Source: Terriglobia bacterium
GTDB lineage: Bacteria; Acidobacteriota; Terriglobia; Terriglobales; Acidobacteriaceae
Length of the DNA stretch: 45,114 nt
Assembly (NCBI GenBank): GCA_020073395.1
Contig: JAIQFF010000021.1
Span: forward strand, 1-45,114
Reading direction: 5' to 3'
The notes below the pieces were generated by a model. That model ran no database searches. It was not told the DNA's origin and saw only the letters and a program-made list of their open reading frames with translations. Numbering within the stretch: position 1 is the stretch's first letter; every line of letters starts with the position of its first letter. Positions 1 through 8,685 of this stretch are shown here, piece after piece. The position numbers were made by a program, and so were the translations under genes.

Positions 1-9
1 TTCAAAAGC

Positions 10-29
10 GTCGGACAAGAGTGTCCGAC
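10..29. repeat. Perfect 8-bp hairpin downstream of smc
   Basis: The arms GTCGGACA and TGTCCGAC are separated by a 4-nt loop. The hairpin lies about 16 nt past the stop codon of the minus-strand smc gene, so it could form at the mRNA 3' end. No T-tract follows it on the minus strand, so it looks more like a dispersed extragenic palindrome than a classic intrinsic terminator. Confidence 0.6.
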
Positions 30-45
30 CCACACACCACTGGCG

Positions 46-3000
46 CTACGCTGTCGCTCCGAAGCGTACGGATACCAGCTTGGAAACTCCCGGCTCCTGC
101 ATGGTCACGCCGTAGAGCACGGGCGCGATGCTCATGGTCTTCTTGCTGTGGGTGATAAGCACGAACTGGGTCTGGATGCTCATCTCTTTCACCAGCTCGG
201 TGAAGCGGCCGATGTTGGCCTCGTCAAGTGGCGCGTCCACTTCGTCGAGGATACAGAATGGGCTGGGCTGATACTGGAAGATGCCGACCAGCAGCGCCAG
301 GGCAGTCAGCGCCTTCTCGCCGCCGGAGAGCAGCAACACGTTCTGCAGCTTCTTTCCCGGAGGGGATGCCACGACGTCAATGCCGCTCTCCGCGCTGTTT
401 TCCTCGTCGGTCAAGCGCATGAAGCCCTGACCACCGCCAAACAGCTTGCGGAAGGTGGCCTGGAAATTCTCGTTGATCTTGTGAAAGGCCTCTTCGAATT
501 TCTGGCGTGAGAAAGTATCAATCTCTTTGATCGTGGCCTGCGTGTTCTCGATGGAGTCGTAAAGATCTTTTCTTTGAGTTTCGAGAAATGCGTGCCGTTC
601 CGCAGTCTCCTTGTATTCCTCGAGCGCCATCATGTTGACCGGACCCATGGCATCCAGGCGGGTGCGCATGTCGCGGTAGATCTGGTCTTCGATCGTCAGC
701 TGTTCATCACGGACGATCGAGATGGTCAAGTCCGCCATCAGTTCGTGAGTCTGGACGCCGAGTTCATTCAGGCAGGTCTCAGCCATATACTGCGCGTCCG
801 ACTGTAATTTGGCTGCGGCCGCGGACAGTTCGCCGCGCCGATCGCGCAACTGATCGAGTACCTGGCGGGCCTGGTGCAAGGCCTCGTCGATCTCCGCCAG
901 ACGGGCGCGAACCTGTTCTGACTCGACCTGCAGCAAGCCGTCGCGGGTTTCAGCGGCATTGCGCTCGGCGTCGAAATCCACCAGGCGAATCGCAATCTCC
1001 TGGTTCTCGGTCTCGCGCTGCAGTTTCTCGGCGGCCGAGGATTCAAGCTGCAGGCGCAGTGCTACCACGCGCTCGATCATTTCCGCGACCAGGGACTCGA
1101 TTCGATCCAGCCCAACCGTCGCGCTGCGATGGCGTTCCTCGAGGGTAGCCACCCTGGCCAGGCACTGCGAAGCGTTGTGCGCAGCCTGATCGCGGCGCTC
1201 GCGCAGGCTGGAGAGTTGCTCCTGGCCCGCGGCCGCGAAATGTTCCCGCTCGACGCGCTGTTGCTCTGCCTCGGCAATCCGCATCCGTAACTGGTCGAGC
1301 AGCGATCCTTTTTCCCTGCGCTCAGCCTCCAGCCGGTGCAACTCCTGCTGCGAGGTCTGCATGCGTTCGCCGGCCCGGGTGAATTCGGATTCCAGTTGCT
1401 GCAACAGGTGGCCAGACGTCATGGCCTGCTTTTCCGCTTCGCGCTTTTCGCCTTCGAGACGATCCAGCAGGGAAGTAAGGTCTTTGATTTCGCGGCCCAG
1501 AGTCAGCACGCGCATCTCTTCATGACGCAAGCCCTGTTCCAGTTCTCCTAGCTGCCGCAGCACATCGCGCAGCTCGCGCTTCATGGAGAGCGGGCCTTCC
1601 GCGCGCTGCTTGCCGCCGGTCACGGTCACGTTGTGGAAGCATTCACCCGACTGGGAGAGAAAGAACGCATCGGGATTTTCGAGAGCCAGCTCGCGGGCAA
1701 AGGCGGGGTCGGGCACGATGTAGCCGTCGCGCAGCTTGGGCAGGATGACTTCGAGCGATCGGCCAAACCCGTTGAGCACGCGAATCGCATTTTTCAACGG
1801 GACAATCGGCCGCTCAGGCTGCACCTGGTGCGCGTTCTCGGCAATGGCAAATGAGAATTTCGCCTGCGAATCCTCGGGATGCACCAGGAACGTCGCGCGC
1901 CCATCTACGTCGGTGCGGAGCAGACGCAGACCTTCGTCCGCGGCGTCCCACGATTTCACCACGATGTAGTTCAGTTCGTCGCGCAGGAAGTCTTCGACCA
2001 CGCCTTCATAGCGGGTCTCGACTTCAAGGAAGTCGGCCAGGACGCCCGCCGGGGCCATTCCGCCCTGCATTACTCCTGATTGAAACAGCCGGCGCACCGA
2101 CTCAGTGGAGTATCCATGCTCGGCAATGACGGCTTCGAGCGAACCCTTCTTGCCGATGGCGGAAGCATACTCGGCCCGCAGGCTATCGAGGTGGTTCTTG
2201 GCTTCAGACTCTTCGTGGCGCCGGGAATCAAGCGCCTGCCGCGTCTGGCGCAGCTCCTCGGTCAATCCGGAGACCCGTTGCGATACGGTTTCGAATTCCA
2301 GTCCCAACTGGCCGCGCTGTCCTCCAAAGGCTTCCATCTGAGAGGTGGCGGTGGCCATCTCAGTCTGCAGGCGCTGCGCCTCGCGATCAACTCCAGCCAG
2401 CCTCTCTTCGACTTGGGTGTGCTGATTGCGTAGAGCGGAAGCGGCCGCAACCGCCTCCACGATCGCGACTCGGGATTGTTCCTGCTGACGCTCCAGTTCA
2501 GCCAAAGCCTGAGCCGTGGCGCTGGATTCCTGCTGACTCTGAGTCAACTCCTGTTGCGCGGCAGCCAGATCGCCCGCCGCCGAGTCCAGGATCTGACGAT
2601 TGGCGTCGCGTTCCGCGGCCAGCGCAGCCAGCCGCTGCTGGGCCTGCGCCAGTTCAGCCTCGGATGCCGCCGCGCGCGCCACCAGTTCCGCGCAGCGTTC
2701 CTCGTTATGACGACGTTGGGCGAGAGCACGGTCCGACTCCAGCTTGAGCTGGCTCAGGCGCTCTCGGTTTTCGCGCACCTCGGCCTCGATGGCATAACCG
2801 CGCTGGGTGCGCTCGGAATGTTCGGCCTCGGCCTCCTGAACGGTCTCAGCCTGTTGTCGCATCTCTCCAGAGATAGAACTGATCTGGGTGTCGAGGGCCG
2901 CGCTCTCCTGCTCGAGATGGGCAAACTTGCTGGCCAGCACCAGGCGCAGCTTGGCCCGCATCTCCTCCCGCAGCTTGGCATAGCGCTCGGCTTTGGAAGC

Positions 3001-3915
3001 CTGGCGCTTGAGCGAATTCATCTGCCGGGTGACTTCCTCAAAAATGTCATTCACCCGGGCCAGGTTCTGCTTGGCATCCTCGAGGCGCGCTTCCGCCAGG
3101 CGTTTCTTGGTCTTGAACTTGGTGATGCCGGCCGCTTCTTCGATGATGGCCCGGCGGTCAGTGGGGCGGCTGCTCAGGATCTGCCCAATGCGTCCCTGCT
3201 CGATCAAGGCATAGGACTCCGGCCCAAGTCCGGTTCCCATGAAGAGTTCCTGGATATCGCGCAGCCTGCACAGCTTTCCGTTCAGGAGGTATTCGCTTTC
3301 GCCGCTGCGAAACAGGCGCCGGTTCACCACGATCTCCCCAGTCTTAAACTGTTGCTTGAACTGTCGGCGGCGAATTTTAAGCACCACTTGGGGTCCGGCC
3401 ACGTCAGTGGAGGCCCGAGCGTCCTCGCCCGGCTGAACTGGCGGGACGGGCGTCTCCCCGTCAGAAGCAGTCGCCACACCCTCAATTTCTTCAACTCTAC
3501 CCGGCCAGACCTCTTCGGTCAGGCGTTCTGTCTCTTCCGCGGCTTCGGCGCGAATTTCAGCTTCGTCCCAGTCTTCGACCGGCCGGGGCATCTCGTCCTG
3601 GATTTCGACCTCGGTGGGCTCGTTCGCGTCGGCCCCGTCGTACACCTCGGGATCGATCAGCGTGAGCGACACCTCGGCCATGCCCGTAGGCTTGCGATCT
3701 CGGGTGCCGGCAAAGATGACGTCCTCCATGCGCGAACCGCGGAGGGTCTTGGCCGACTGCTCGCCCAGCACCCACGAGATGGCGTCGGCGATATTGGACT
3801 TGCCGCAGCCGTTAGGGCCAATGATGGCGGCCACGCCGTCCCCGTGAAACTTGAGTTCGGTGCGGTCGCAGAATGATTTGAATCCGAGGATCTGGAGTCT
3901 TTTGAGTTTGAGCAA
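46..3915 (-). CDS. smc: Chromosome segregation protein SMC
   Basis: SMC ATPase that organises and segregates the chromosome with ScpA and ScpB (neither is in this window). The 1289-residue protein has the full architecture: N-terminal Walker A (GPNGCGKS, residues 33-40), two long Gln/Glu/Arg-rich coiled coils around a hinge near the middle, the ABC signature LSGGEK (1196-1201) and Walker B ending in catalytic Glu (CILDE, 1221-1225). The start is TTG at 3915 preceded by AAGGAG at 6-nt spacing. The family is usually about 1150-1200 residues; the excess is mostly an acidic, Pro-rich insert at residues about 88-176, inside the head domain between a beta strand and the conserved segment VVNRRLFRSGESEYLLNG. 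The gene stands alone on the minus strand. Confidence 0.97.
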   Translation of the reverse strand: MLKLKRLQILGFKSFCDRTELKFHGDGVAAIIGPNGCGKSNIADAISWVLGEQSAKTLRGSRMEDVIFAGTRDRKPTGMAEVSLTLIDPEVYDGADANEPTEVEIQDEMPRPVEDWDEAEIRAEAAEETERLTEEVWPGRVEEIEGVATASDGETPVPPVQPGEDARASTDVAGPQVVLKIRRRQFKQQFKTGEIVVNRRLFRSGESEYLLNGKLCRLRDIQELFMGTGLGPESYALIEQGRIGQILSSRPTDRRAIIEEAAGITKFKTKKRLAEARLEDAKQNLARVNDIFEEVTRQMNSLKRQASKAERYAKLREEMRAKLRLVLASKFAHLEQESAALDTQISSISGEMRQQAETVQEAEAEHSERTQRGYAIEAEVRENRERLSQLKLESDRALAQRRHNEERCAELVARAAASEAELAQAQQRLAALAAERDANRQILDSAAGDLAAAQQELTQSQQESSATAQALAELERQQEQSRVAIVEAVAAASALRNQHTQVEERLAGVDREAQRLQTEMATATSQMEAFGGQRGQLGLEFETVSQRVSGLTEELRQTRQALDSRRHEESEAKNHLDSLRAEYASAIGKKGSLEAVIAEHGYSTESVRRLFQSGVMQGGMAPAGVLADFLEVETRYEGVVEDFLRDELNYIVVKSWDAADEGLRLLRTDVDGRATFLVHPEDSQAKFSFAIAENAHQVQPERPIVPLKNAIRVLNGFGRSLEVILPKLRDGYIVPDPAFARELALENPDAFFLSQSGECFHNVTVTGGKQRAEGPLSMKRELRDVLRQLGELEQGLRHEEMRVLTLGREIKDLTSLLDRLEGEKREAEKQAMTSGHLLQQLESEFTRAGERMQTSQQELHRLEAERREKGSLLDQLRMRIAEAEQQRVEREHFAAAGQEQLSSLRERRDQAAHNASQCLARVATLEERHRSATVGLDRIESLVAEMIERVVALRLQLESSAAEKLQRETENQEIAIRLVDFDAERNAAETRDGLLQVESEQVRARLAEIDEALHQARQVLDQLRDRRGELSAAAAKLQSDAQYMAETCLNELGVQTHELMADLTISIVRDEQLTIEDQIYRDMRTRLDAMGPVNMMALEEYKETAERHAFLETQRKDLYDSIENTQATIKEIDTFSRQKFEEAFHKINENFQATFRKLFGGGQGFMRLTDEENSAESGIDVVASPPGKKLQNVLLLSGGEKALTALALLVGIFQYQPSPFCILDEVDAPLDEANIGRFTELVKEMSIQTQFVLITHSKKTMSIAPVLYGVTMQEPGVSKLVSVRFGATA

Positions 3916-4491
3916 CTTCTACTCCTTGGGTCGCCGATTAGGGTCGCCGAGTTTGTGTGGCCGCGGGCGACTCGCCCGCGTGACTGTCACTGCTATCGGT
4001 GGTGCATGCAAGCATCATCAGCCGGGTTAATTAATTGGATTCCTCCAACACATCGCTCTGGTGAGCGCCTCCCAGGCTGGAGTCGGCGAGGCACAAATTA
4101 GAGCTACTGTAACGGCGAAATCGTACCGGGGTCAAGCACGAAAACACTATATCTGGTATGGCCTTGTGAGCAACCGCGCCAGATTGAACACACAATGCAG
4201 CATCTGACTGTGAATCGGGTGAGGAATTGACGAAGGAGGGGAGAAGCGCGAGAGCACGATAAGCCTACACCCAAGCGGGTCGGAAGACAAACGTTAGTGC
4301 CGGCGGAGCAAAAGGCTTAACCGCAACGACGCCAAGGATTCGCAAAGGACGCACAGAAACGTCATGGGATAACAACCGCCCCACTTGACCGGGCCTCGCA
4401 ACAGGCTCAGAATCCCCGTGCCCGGGAATACCGAGTGCTCGCGAATGATCACGAGCACGGCACCGCTTGTCGGTGCGCAAAGGAATCGCTC
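3916..4491. other. Intergenic region between smc and an FMN-binding protein gene
   Basis: This 576-nt spacer separates the divergent smc and split-barrel genes. It holds a perfect GC hairpin (3962-3980) and, near the right end, a weak promoter-like pair for the plus-strand gene: TTGACC at 4385-4390 and CAGAAT at 4408-4413 with a 17-nt spacer. The stretch around 4315-4360 has a degenerate repetitive look (short AACCGCAACGACG-like and GCAAAGGACGCA-like words). Short ORFs on either strand here have no protein-like character and no ribosome binding site. Confidence 0.4.
3962..3980. repeat. GC-rich 8-bp palindrome upstream of smc
   Basis: CGCGGGCG, a 3-nt loop (ACT), then CGCCCGCG. It lies about 47 nt upstream of the smc start on the minus strand, so it may sit in the smc leader. 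It resembles the GC-rich arms of the larger repeat family elsewhere in the window but lacks the rest of that element. Confidence 0.5.
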
Positions 4492-4959
4492 ATGACCGTC
4501 AAGCAGGGAGACCTTTCGCTTCTGCAGCATCCAGCGTCTCAGGAACTCTTGCACTCGAAAATCCCCGCTCGCCTGGCCTACATATGGACTGACGGCACGC
4601 CCAGAGTCGTTCCCATCTGGTTTCACTGGAACGGCCGAGAAATCGTCATGGGAACGCCGCCCAAAGCCCCGAAGTTGAAGGCGCTGGCCAAGAATCCGAA
4701 AGTGTCATTGACGATTGACGACAATGATTTTCCCCACAAGGTGCTGCTGATACGAGGTACCGCACGCCTGGAGACGGTCAAGGGGATCGTGCCCGAGTAC
4801 GCTGCGGCCGCCGAGCGCTACTTCAGCCGCGAACAGAGAGAAGCCTGGATGGCCCAGCTCCGCACCCTGGTTTCAAGCATGGTGCGTATCACCATCACGC
4901 CGGAATGGGTTGGGCTCCTGGATTTTCAGACTCGATTTCCCAGCGCCATATCAGCGTGA
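4492..4959 (+). CDS. Pyridoxamine 5'-phosphate oxidase-like FMN/F420-binding split-barrel protein
   Basis: Small split-barrel flavoprotein family (PNPOx-like), which binds FMN or F420 and includes many uncharacterised reductases. From the ATG at 4492 the product is 155 residues. Typical family features are the opening strand ARLAYIWTDGTPRVVPIWF, then a K-rich stretch (PPKAPKLKALAKNPKVSLTIDD) expected to contact the cofactor phosphate, then LLIRGTARLE. An in-frame upstream start at 4435 would add 19 residues unlike the family; 4492 follows AAAGGA and is preferred. The gene is isolated. Two other PNPOx-like genes lie at 24976 and 35067. The substrate cannot be told from sequence. Confidence 0.8.
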   Translation: MTVKQGDLSLLQHPASQELLHSKIPARLAYIWTDGTPRVVPIWFHWNGREIVMGTPPKAPKLKALAKNPKVSLTIDDNDFPHKVLLIRGTARLETVKGIVPEYAAAAERYFSREQREAWMAQLRTLVSSMVRITITPEWVGLLDFQTRFPSAISA

Positions 4960-4979
4960 AATTTTGTTAGGCCAAAAAC

Positions 4980-5097
4980 ACGTAGGCCCGGACGCCCTCG
5001 TCCGGGCGGGCGAGCGCAGCTAGCCTGAGGGTTCAACGTTTGCGCCAGCGCCGCCGGGCTTTGCCCGGCCGGGAGGGTGAGGCACCCGCCCCTACGT
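4980..5097 (+). repeat. Multi-hairpin palindromic element, family A copy 1
   Basis: Element bounded by ACGTAGG and its complement CCTACGT. Inside are four hairpins in order: CCCGGACG/CGTCCGGG, GGCGAGC/GCTaGCC, GCCGGGC/GCCCGGC and GGGTG/CACCC. It ends 8 nt beyond the stop codon of the minus-strand dipeptidase gene. Copies 2 to 5 are at 6541, 26706, 27957 and 17422. Confidence 0.85.
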
Positions 5098-5105
5098 GGT
5101 CCCAG

Positions 5106-6479
5106 CTATTCCCCCAGCTTTTCGAAGAACAGGCAGATCGATTCAATTCCACGATAGAAGTTCGGGATGTGAAACTTTTCGTTGGGCGCGTGCAGGTTGT
5201 CGTCGGGCAGACCGAATCCCATCATGACGGACGGAATCTTTAGTACGTCCTGGAAATCGGTGACGATGGGGATCGAACCGCCGGAGCGAATGAATACGGT
5301 CTCTTTCTTGAAGACGTCGTGCATGGCTTCGGTGGCGGCTTTGATGTACTTGTTGTTGGTGCCCACCACGCATGCCGGACCCTTGCTCCAGACCTTGACG
5401 CTGGTTTGAATGCCCTTGGGGGTGAGTTTCTTTACGTAGTTCTTGTATCTCTTGAGGATGTCGTCGGGATTCTGGTTGGGGACCAGGCGCATGGAAACTT
5501 TCGCGGAGGCTTTGGCCGGAATCACCGTCTTCGCGCCCGGAGCGACGAAGCCGCCGGGCATGCCGTGTACTTCGAGCGTGGGGCGAGCCCAGGTGCGGTA
5601 GAGGACCGAGTAGCCCGGCTCGCCTGTCAGTACAGTCGAGCCTACCTCTGCCTTGCGATAGTGCTCTGCGTTGAAGGGCAGCCGCTTCCATGCTTTCAGT
5701 TCGTCTTTGCTGGGCGCTTTCACATTCTTGTAGAAGCCCGGGATCAGGACTTTGCCTTTGGCGTCCTTCAGTTTGCTGATGATCTCGATCAAGCCAAAGA
5801 ATGGATTGGGTGCCGCCCCGCCATACATGCCGGAGTGCAGGTCCGTCTTTGCTCCTACCGCTTCAATTTCGGTATAGACCAGACCGCGCAGTCCCACGCA
5901 CAAGGTCGGGAGATCGGCCGCAAATAGTTCGGTGTCGCAAACCAAAGCGAAATCAGCCCGCAGCTTGGCCTTTTCCTGCCGCACGTAGGCTGCGATCGAT
6001 TCGCCGCCAACTTCCTCTTCGCCCTCGATGATGACCTTCACATTCACGGGCAGAGTTCCGTTGTGACCCTTCATCAAGGCCTCGATGGCCTTGATCTCCA
6101 TCCATAGCTGGCCTTTGTCGTCCACCGCGCCCCGGGCATAGATGTTGTTATTTCGCTCGGTGGGCTCAAACGGCGGCGAAATCCACTCGTCGAGCGGGTC
6201 GGGCGGCTGCACGTCGTAATGCGCGTAGCAAAGCGCGGTCGGCTTGCCGGGAGCGTGGAGCCAGTCAGCATAGACCAGCGGATGGCCCTTGGTGGGGACA
6301 ACTTCGACGTTCTCGAGTCCGATGCGCCGAAGTTCAGTAGCCACAAATTCAGCCGCCTTCTGTACGTCGGACTTGTGCTCCTGAAGCGTGCTGATGCTGG
6401 GGATGCGCAGCAGGTCTTTCAGTTCGTTGAGGAAACGCTGCTGATTGCCGCGGGCATAATCGACTGCGGGAGAGGCCAT
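5106..6479 (-). CDS. M20 family dipeptidase
   Basis: Zinc metallopeptidase of the M20 (ArgE/DapE/CNDP) family, probably cytosolic and cleaving small peptides. From ATG at 6479 the protein is 457 residues, normal for the CNDP-like dipeptidases. Metal-site motifs are visible in order: HYDVQPPD (H87, D89), RGAVDDKGQ (bridging Asp 120), EGEEEVGGES (Glu pair about 154-155), the Asp of ALVCDTELF, and the C-terminal His in DDNLHAPNE. A dimerisation domain lies between (about 200-340). An in-frame TTG 11 codons upstream is less likely because the extension has no family match. Repeat elements A1 and A2 flank the gene in inverted orientation. Exact substrate unknown. Confidence 0.92.
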   Translation of the reverse strand: MASPAVDYARGNQQRFLNELKDLLRIPSISTLQEHKSDVQKAAEFVATELRRIGLENVEVVPTKGHPLVYADWLHAPGKPTALCYAHYDVQPPDPLDEWISPPFEPTERNNNIYARGAVDDKGQLWMEIKAIEALMKGHNGTLPVNVKVIIEGEEEVGGESIAAYVRQEKAKLRADFALVCDTELFAADLPTLCVGLRGLVYTEIEAVGAKTDLHSGMYGGAAPNPFFGLIEIISKLKDAKGKVLIPGFYKNVKAPSKDELKAWKRLPFNAEHYRKAEVGSTVLTGEPGYSVLYRTWARPTLEVHGMPGGFVAPGAKTVIPAKASAKVSMRLVPNQNPDDILKRYKNYVKKLTPKGIQTSVKVWSKGPACVVGTNNKYIKAATEAMHDVFKKETVFIRSGGSIPIVTDFQDVLKIPSVMMGFGLPDDNLHAPNEKFHIPNFYRGIESICLFFEKLGE

Positions 6480-6540
6480 GGGCGGTGCCTTTCTGAGGAG
6501 ACAACCAATCAAGTATAACTGACCGTCCAGTGAGGAAGCG

Positions 6541-6662
6541 CGTAGGGGCGCGTGCCCCCACCCGCCCGGCCGGGCAAAGCCCGACCGGGTTTGGCTGGCG
6601 TAACCTTGAGCCTTATGGCGAGCTCCGCTCGCCCGCCCGGACGAGGGCGTCCGGGCCTACGT
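6541..6662 (-). repeat. Multi-hairpin palindromic element, family A copy 2 (inverted)
   Basis: Same element as at 4980-5097 but in the opposite orientation. It begins CGTAGGGGCG and ends GGGCCTACGT. The GC hairpins are intact, including GGCGAGC/GCTCGCC with no mismatch. It sits between the dipeptidase start and the methyltransferase stop, 25 nt from the latter. Confidence 0.85.
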
Positions 6663-6687
6663 GTTTTCGTCAAGGAGGAGCGTACGT

Positions 6688-7494
6688 CTATTTCGCAGCT
6701 ACCAGCACGGTGTAGGTCAGATCGCCGGAGCGGTAGGCATCGAAAATGATGTCGATGCCTTCCACGAATTTCCGCGCCGCCCGGGGCAATAGTTTGACGG
6801 CAACGCTGGCGGCGCGTGCGCGTTCCTGACATATCTCCCAGGTGCGTACGATTCGTGCCGTGAGGTCCTCGCGGTGGCGTACTCGCATTCCAACCGCCTC
6901 GATCGCGGACTGATATTGTTCGGCCGTCCACAATTCCGGACATAGAAACGCGCGGGCCACTTCGCGCACGCGAGAGTTGGCCATGGAACCCGTCCACGCG
7001 GCCAGTAGAAGTTGCCCGCCCGGCCGCAGCGTGCCTGCCACATTCGTGAAGTAGCGGGCCTTGTCGGCGAAGTGTTCGGAAGATTCCATGGTCCACACCA
7101 GGTCGAACGACGAAGCAGGGAAGTGGAAGGAGTCGGCGTTCCCGACTTCAAATTCCAACAGGCTTTCAACTCCTGCCGTGACCGCGTGCTCGCGTGCCAG
7201 TCGGGCCTGCTTGGGACTGAGGGTGAGTCCCATTCCCGAGCACGACAGCGATCGCGCCAAATGGATCAGAGTGCCACCGTGGCCACAGCCCACGTCGAGC
7301 ACATGAGCACCAGAAGAAAGGCCGAGCAGGTTGACGCAGTAATCGAGCATCCGCACCTGCGCCTCCTCGGGCGCTTCATTGCCCAGAAACAGTCCGTGAT
7401 GGATGTGGTCGCCCCAAAAGGTGCGATAGATGAAGGCGAGAGAGTCGTAGTGGTCTCGGATGTCATCAGCCGTGATGGGTATGGCGGTGCTCAT
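6688..7494 (-). CDS. Class I SAM-dependent methyltransferase, tocopherol/sterol methyltransferase-like
   Basis: Rossmann-fold methyltransferase of 268 residues. Motif I is [10 protein letters not shown] (65-74), followed by the acidic SAM-binding region and the [13 protein letters not shown] segment. The N-terminal [11 protein letters not shown] (about 26-37) resembles the WGEHIHHG-type segment in gamma-tocopherol and sterol C-methyltransferases, so a quinone, prenyl or small lipid substrate is possible, but this is inference. The ATG overlaps the thiO stop codon in the arrangement TGATG, so translation is probably coupled to thiO. Whether the two act in one pathway is not clear, since neither thiamine nor tocopherol genes surround them. 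Confidence 0.88.
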   Translation of the reverse strand: MSTAIPITADDIRDHYDSLAFIYRTFWGDHIHHGLFLGNEAPEEAQVRMLDYCVNLLGLSSGAHVLDVGCGHGGTLIHLARSLSCSGMGLTLSPKQARLAREHAVTAGVESLLEFEVGNADSFHFPASSFDLVWTMESSEHFADKARYFTNVAGTLRPGGQLLLAAWTGSMANSRVREVARAFLCPELWTAEQYQSAIEAVGMRVRHREDLTARIVRTWEICQERARAASVAVKLLPRAARKFVEGIDIIFDAYRSGDLTYTVLVAAK

Positions 7495-8561
7495 CAGTTT
7501 TGAAAACGCGCTGGGGAAAACGGCGAGACATCATATTCTGGTTTGCCGCCAGTCACTATCTGCGCCATGACGTGCGCGGTAACCGGCGTGAGCAGGATGC
7601 CATCGCGGAAGTGACCGGTCGCTACGAAGTAGCCCGTCGTTCGGGTGGCCCCGAGGATAGGCAAGTTGTCGGGAGAGCCTGGCCGCAATCCCGCCCAGGC
7701 TTCCAGCATGCGCGCCTGGGCCAGAGCAGGGACCAGATGGATCGCCGCCTGCCGCATGTGCTGGATCGTGGCGGCGTCGGTGCGCTTGTCGTATCCGGCT
7801 TCTTCGACTGTCGCTCCCACCAGAATGCGGCCGTCGCTGCGCGGCACCAGATAAATTTCGGGAGCGCGAATGACGTGGCGGAGCAGGTCGCGCGATGCTC
7901 CCACCAGCGACAGCATCTGTCCCTTGACCGGACGGGTCGGAAATTGGTGCGGCGGCAACTGCCCGGCCCACGCGCCTGCACAGTTCACGACCGCGGCAGC
8001 AGAATAGCTGGTCCTGCTGGTGCCGACCCCGGCCACGCTTCCATTTGCCAGAAGCACTTCGGTGACGGCCGTCCCGGAAGCGATGTCCACACCACGATGG
8101 CGCGCGGCTTTCAGCGCCGCCGAGGTGAGTGCGCGCGGATCCACGCTGCGTTCCTTCAGATAAATTGCCGGCAGCTTTATGTGGCTGAGTGCAGGCTCGA
8201 GTTCGGAGAGCGATGAGGGAAGAGGACTGTCTGCGGTCAGGCCGGGGCATTGCTGGAGCTGCTCTGGAGTGGCGAAAAAAATGGTGCCCTGGTCGCGCAG
8301 GTCAACGTTCATCCCAGATTCATCCTGCAGTTCATGCACGAGCTCGGGATACATGTGCGCGCTGGCAGCGGCAAGGGGTTGAAGCGCAGACGGAGTCTCA
8401 AGCGGGAAGTCGGCCAGCATGCCGGCGGCAGCGTGCGATGCTTCCCGCCCGGGCTCTCCGCGTTCGACTACCAGGACGGTGGCGCTACGCTTGCGTAGAG
8501 CAATCGAGAGCGAAAGCCCGATGATTCCGCCGCCGACGATGATGACGTCCCAGGTTTGCAC
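7494..8561 (-). CDS. thiO: Glycine oxidase ThiO (FAD-dependent)
   Basis: FAD-dependent amine oxidase of the DAO/ThiO family (355 residues). In thiamine synthesis ThiO oxidises glycine to the imine used by ThiG. The dinucleotide-binding motif IIVGGGIIG is at the N-terminus (G10, G12, G15), followed by the [17 protein letters not shown] region typical of ThiO. C-terminal [16 protein letters not shown] and [11 protein letters not shown] match the FAD/substrate-binding end of the family. The start is GTG at 8561. A TACAAT box lies only 7 nt upstream (8568-8573), which would imply a leaderless or very short leader transcript. No TPP riboswitch and no thiSG genes are seen nearby, so a general amino-acid oxidase role cannot be excluded. 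Confidence 0.85.
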   Translation of the reverse strand: MQTWDVIIVGGGIIGLSLSIALRKRSATVLVVERGEPGREASHAAAGMLADFPLETPSALQPLAAASAHMYPELVHELQDESGMNVDLRDQGTIFFATPEQLQQCPGLTADSPLPSSLSELEPALSHIKLPAIYLKERSVDPRALTSAALKAARHRGVDIASGTAVTEVLLANGSVAGVGTSRTSYSAAAVVNCAGAWAGQLPPHQFPTRPVKGQMLSLVGASRDLLRHVIRAPEIYLVPRSDGRILVGATVEEAGYDKRTDAATIQHMRQAAIHLVPALAQARMLEAWAGLRPGSPDNLPILGATRTTGYFVATGHFRDGILLTPVTAHVMAQIVTGGKPEYDVSPFSPARFQN

Positions 8562-8685
8562 ATTCGCATTGTAGAAGACAACCAGGACAGCATCGGAGCC
8601 GGTTTCATCATCACCCAGCTATCTACTAAATGAACCGAGGCAATAAGCGGAAGGATTTCAGTACAGACGAAAAGCAACTTCTACG

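Noticed and set aside
2476-3876. 466-codon plus-strand ORF opposite smc
   Set aside because: It is the antisense of a clear SMC gene, with low-complexity Leu/Arg/Gly composition and no ribosome binding site.
8562-8657. TPP riboswitch upstream of thiO
   Set aside because: The spacer is short and has none of the conserved TPP-aptamer sequences.
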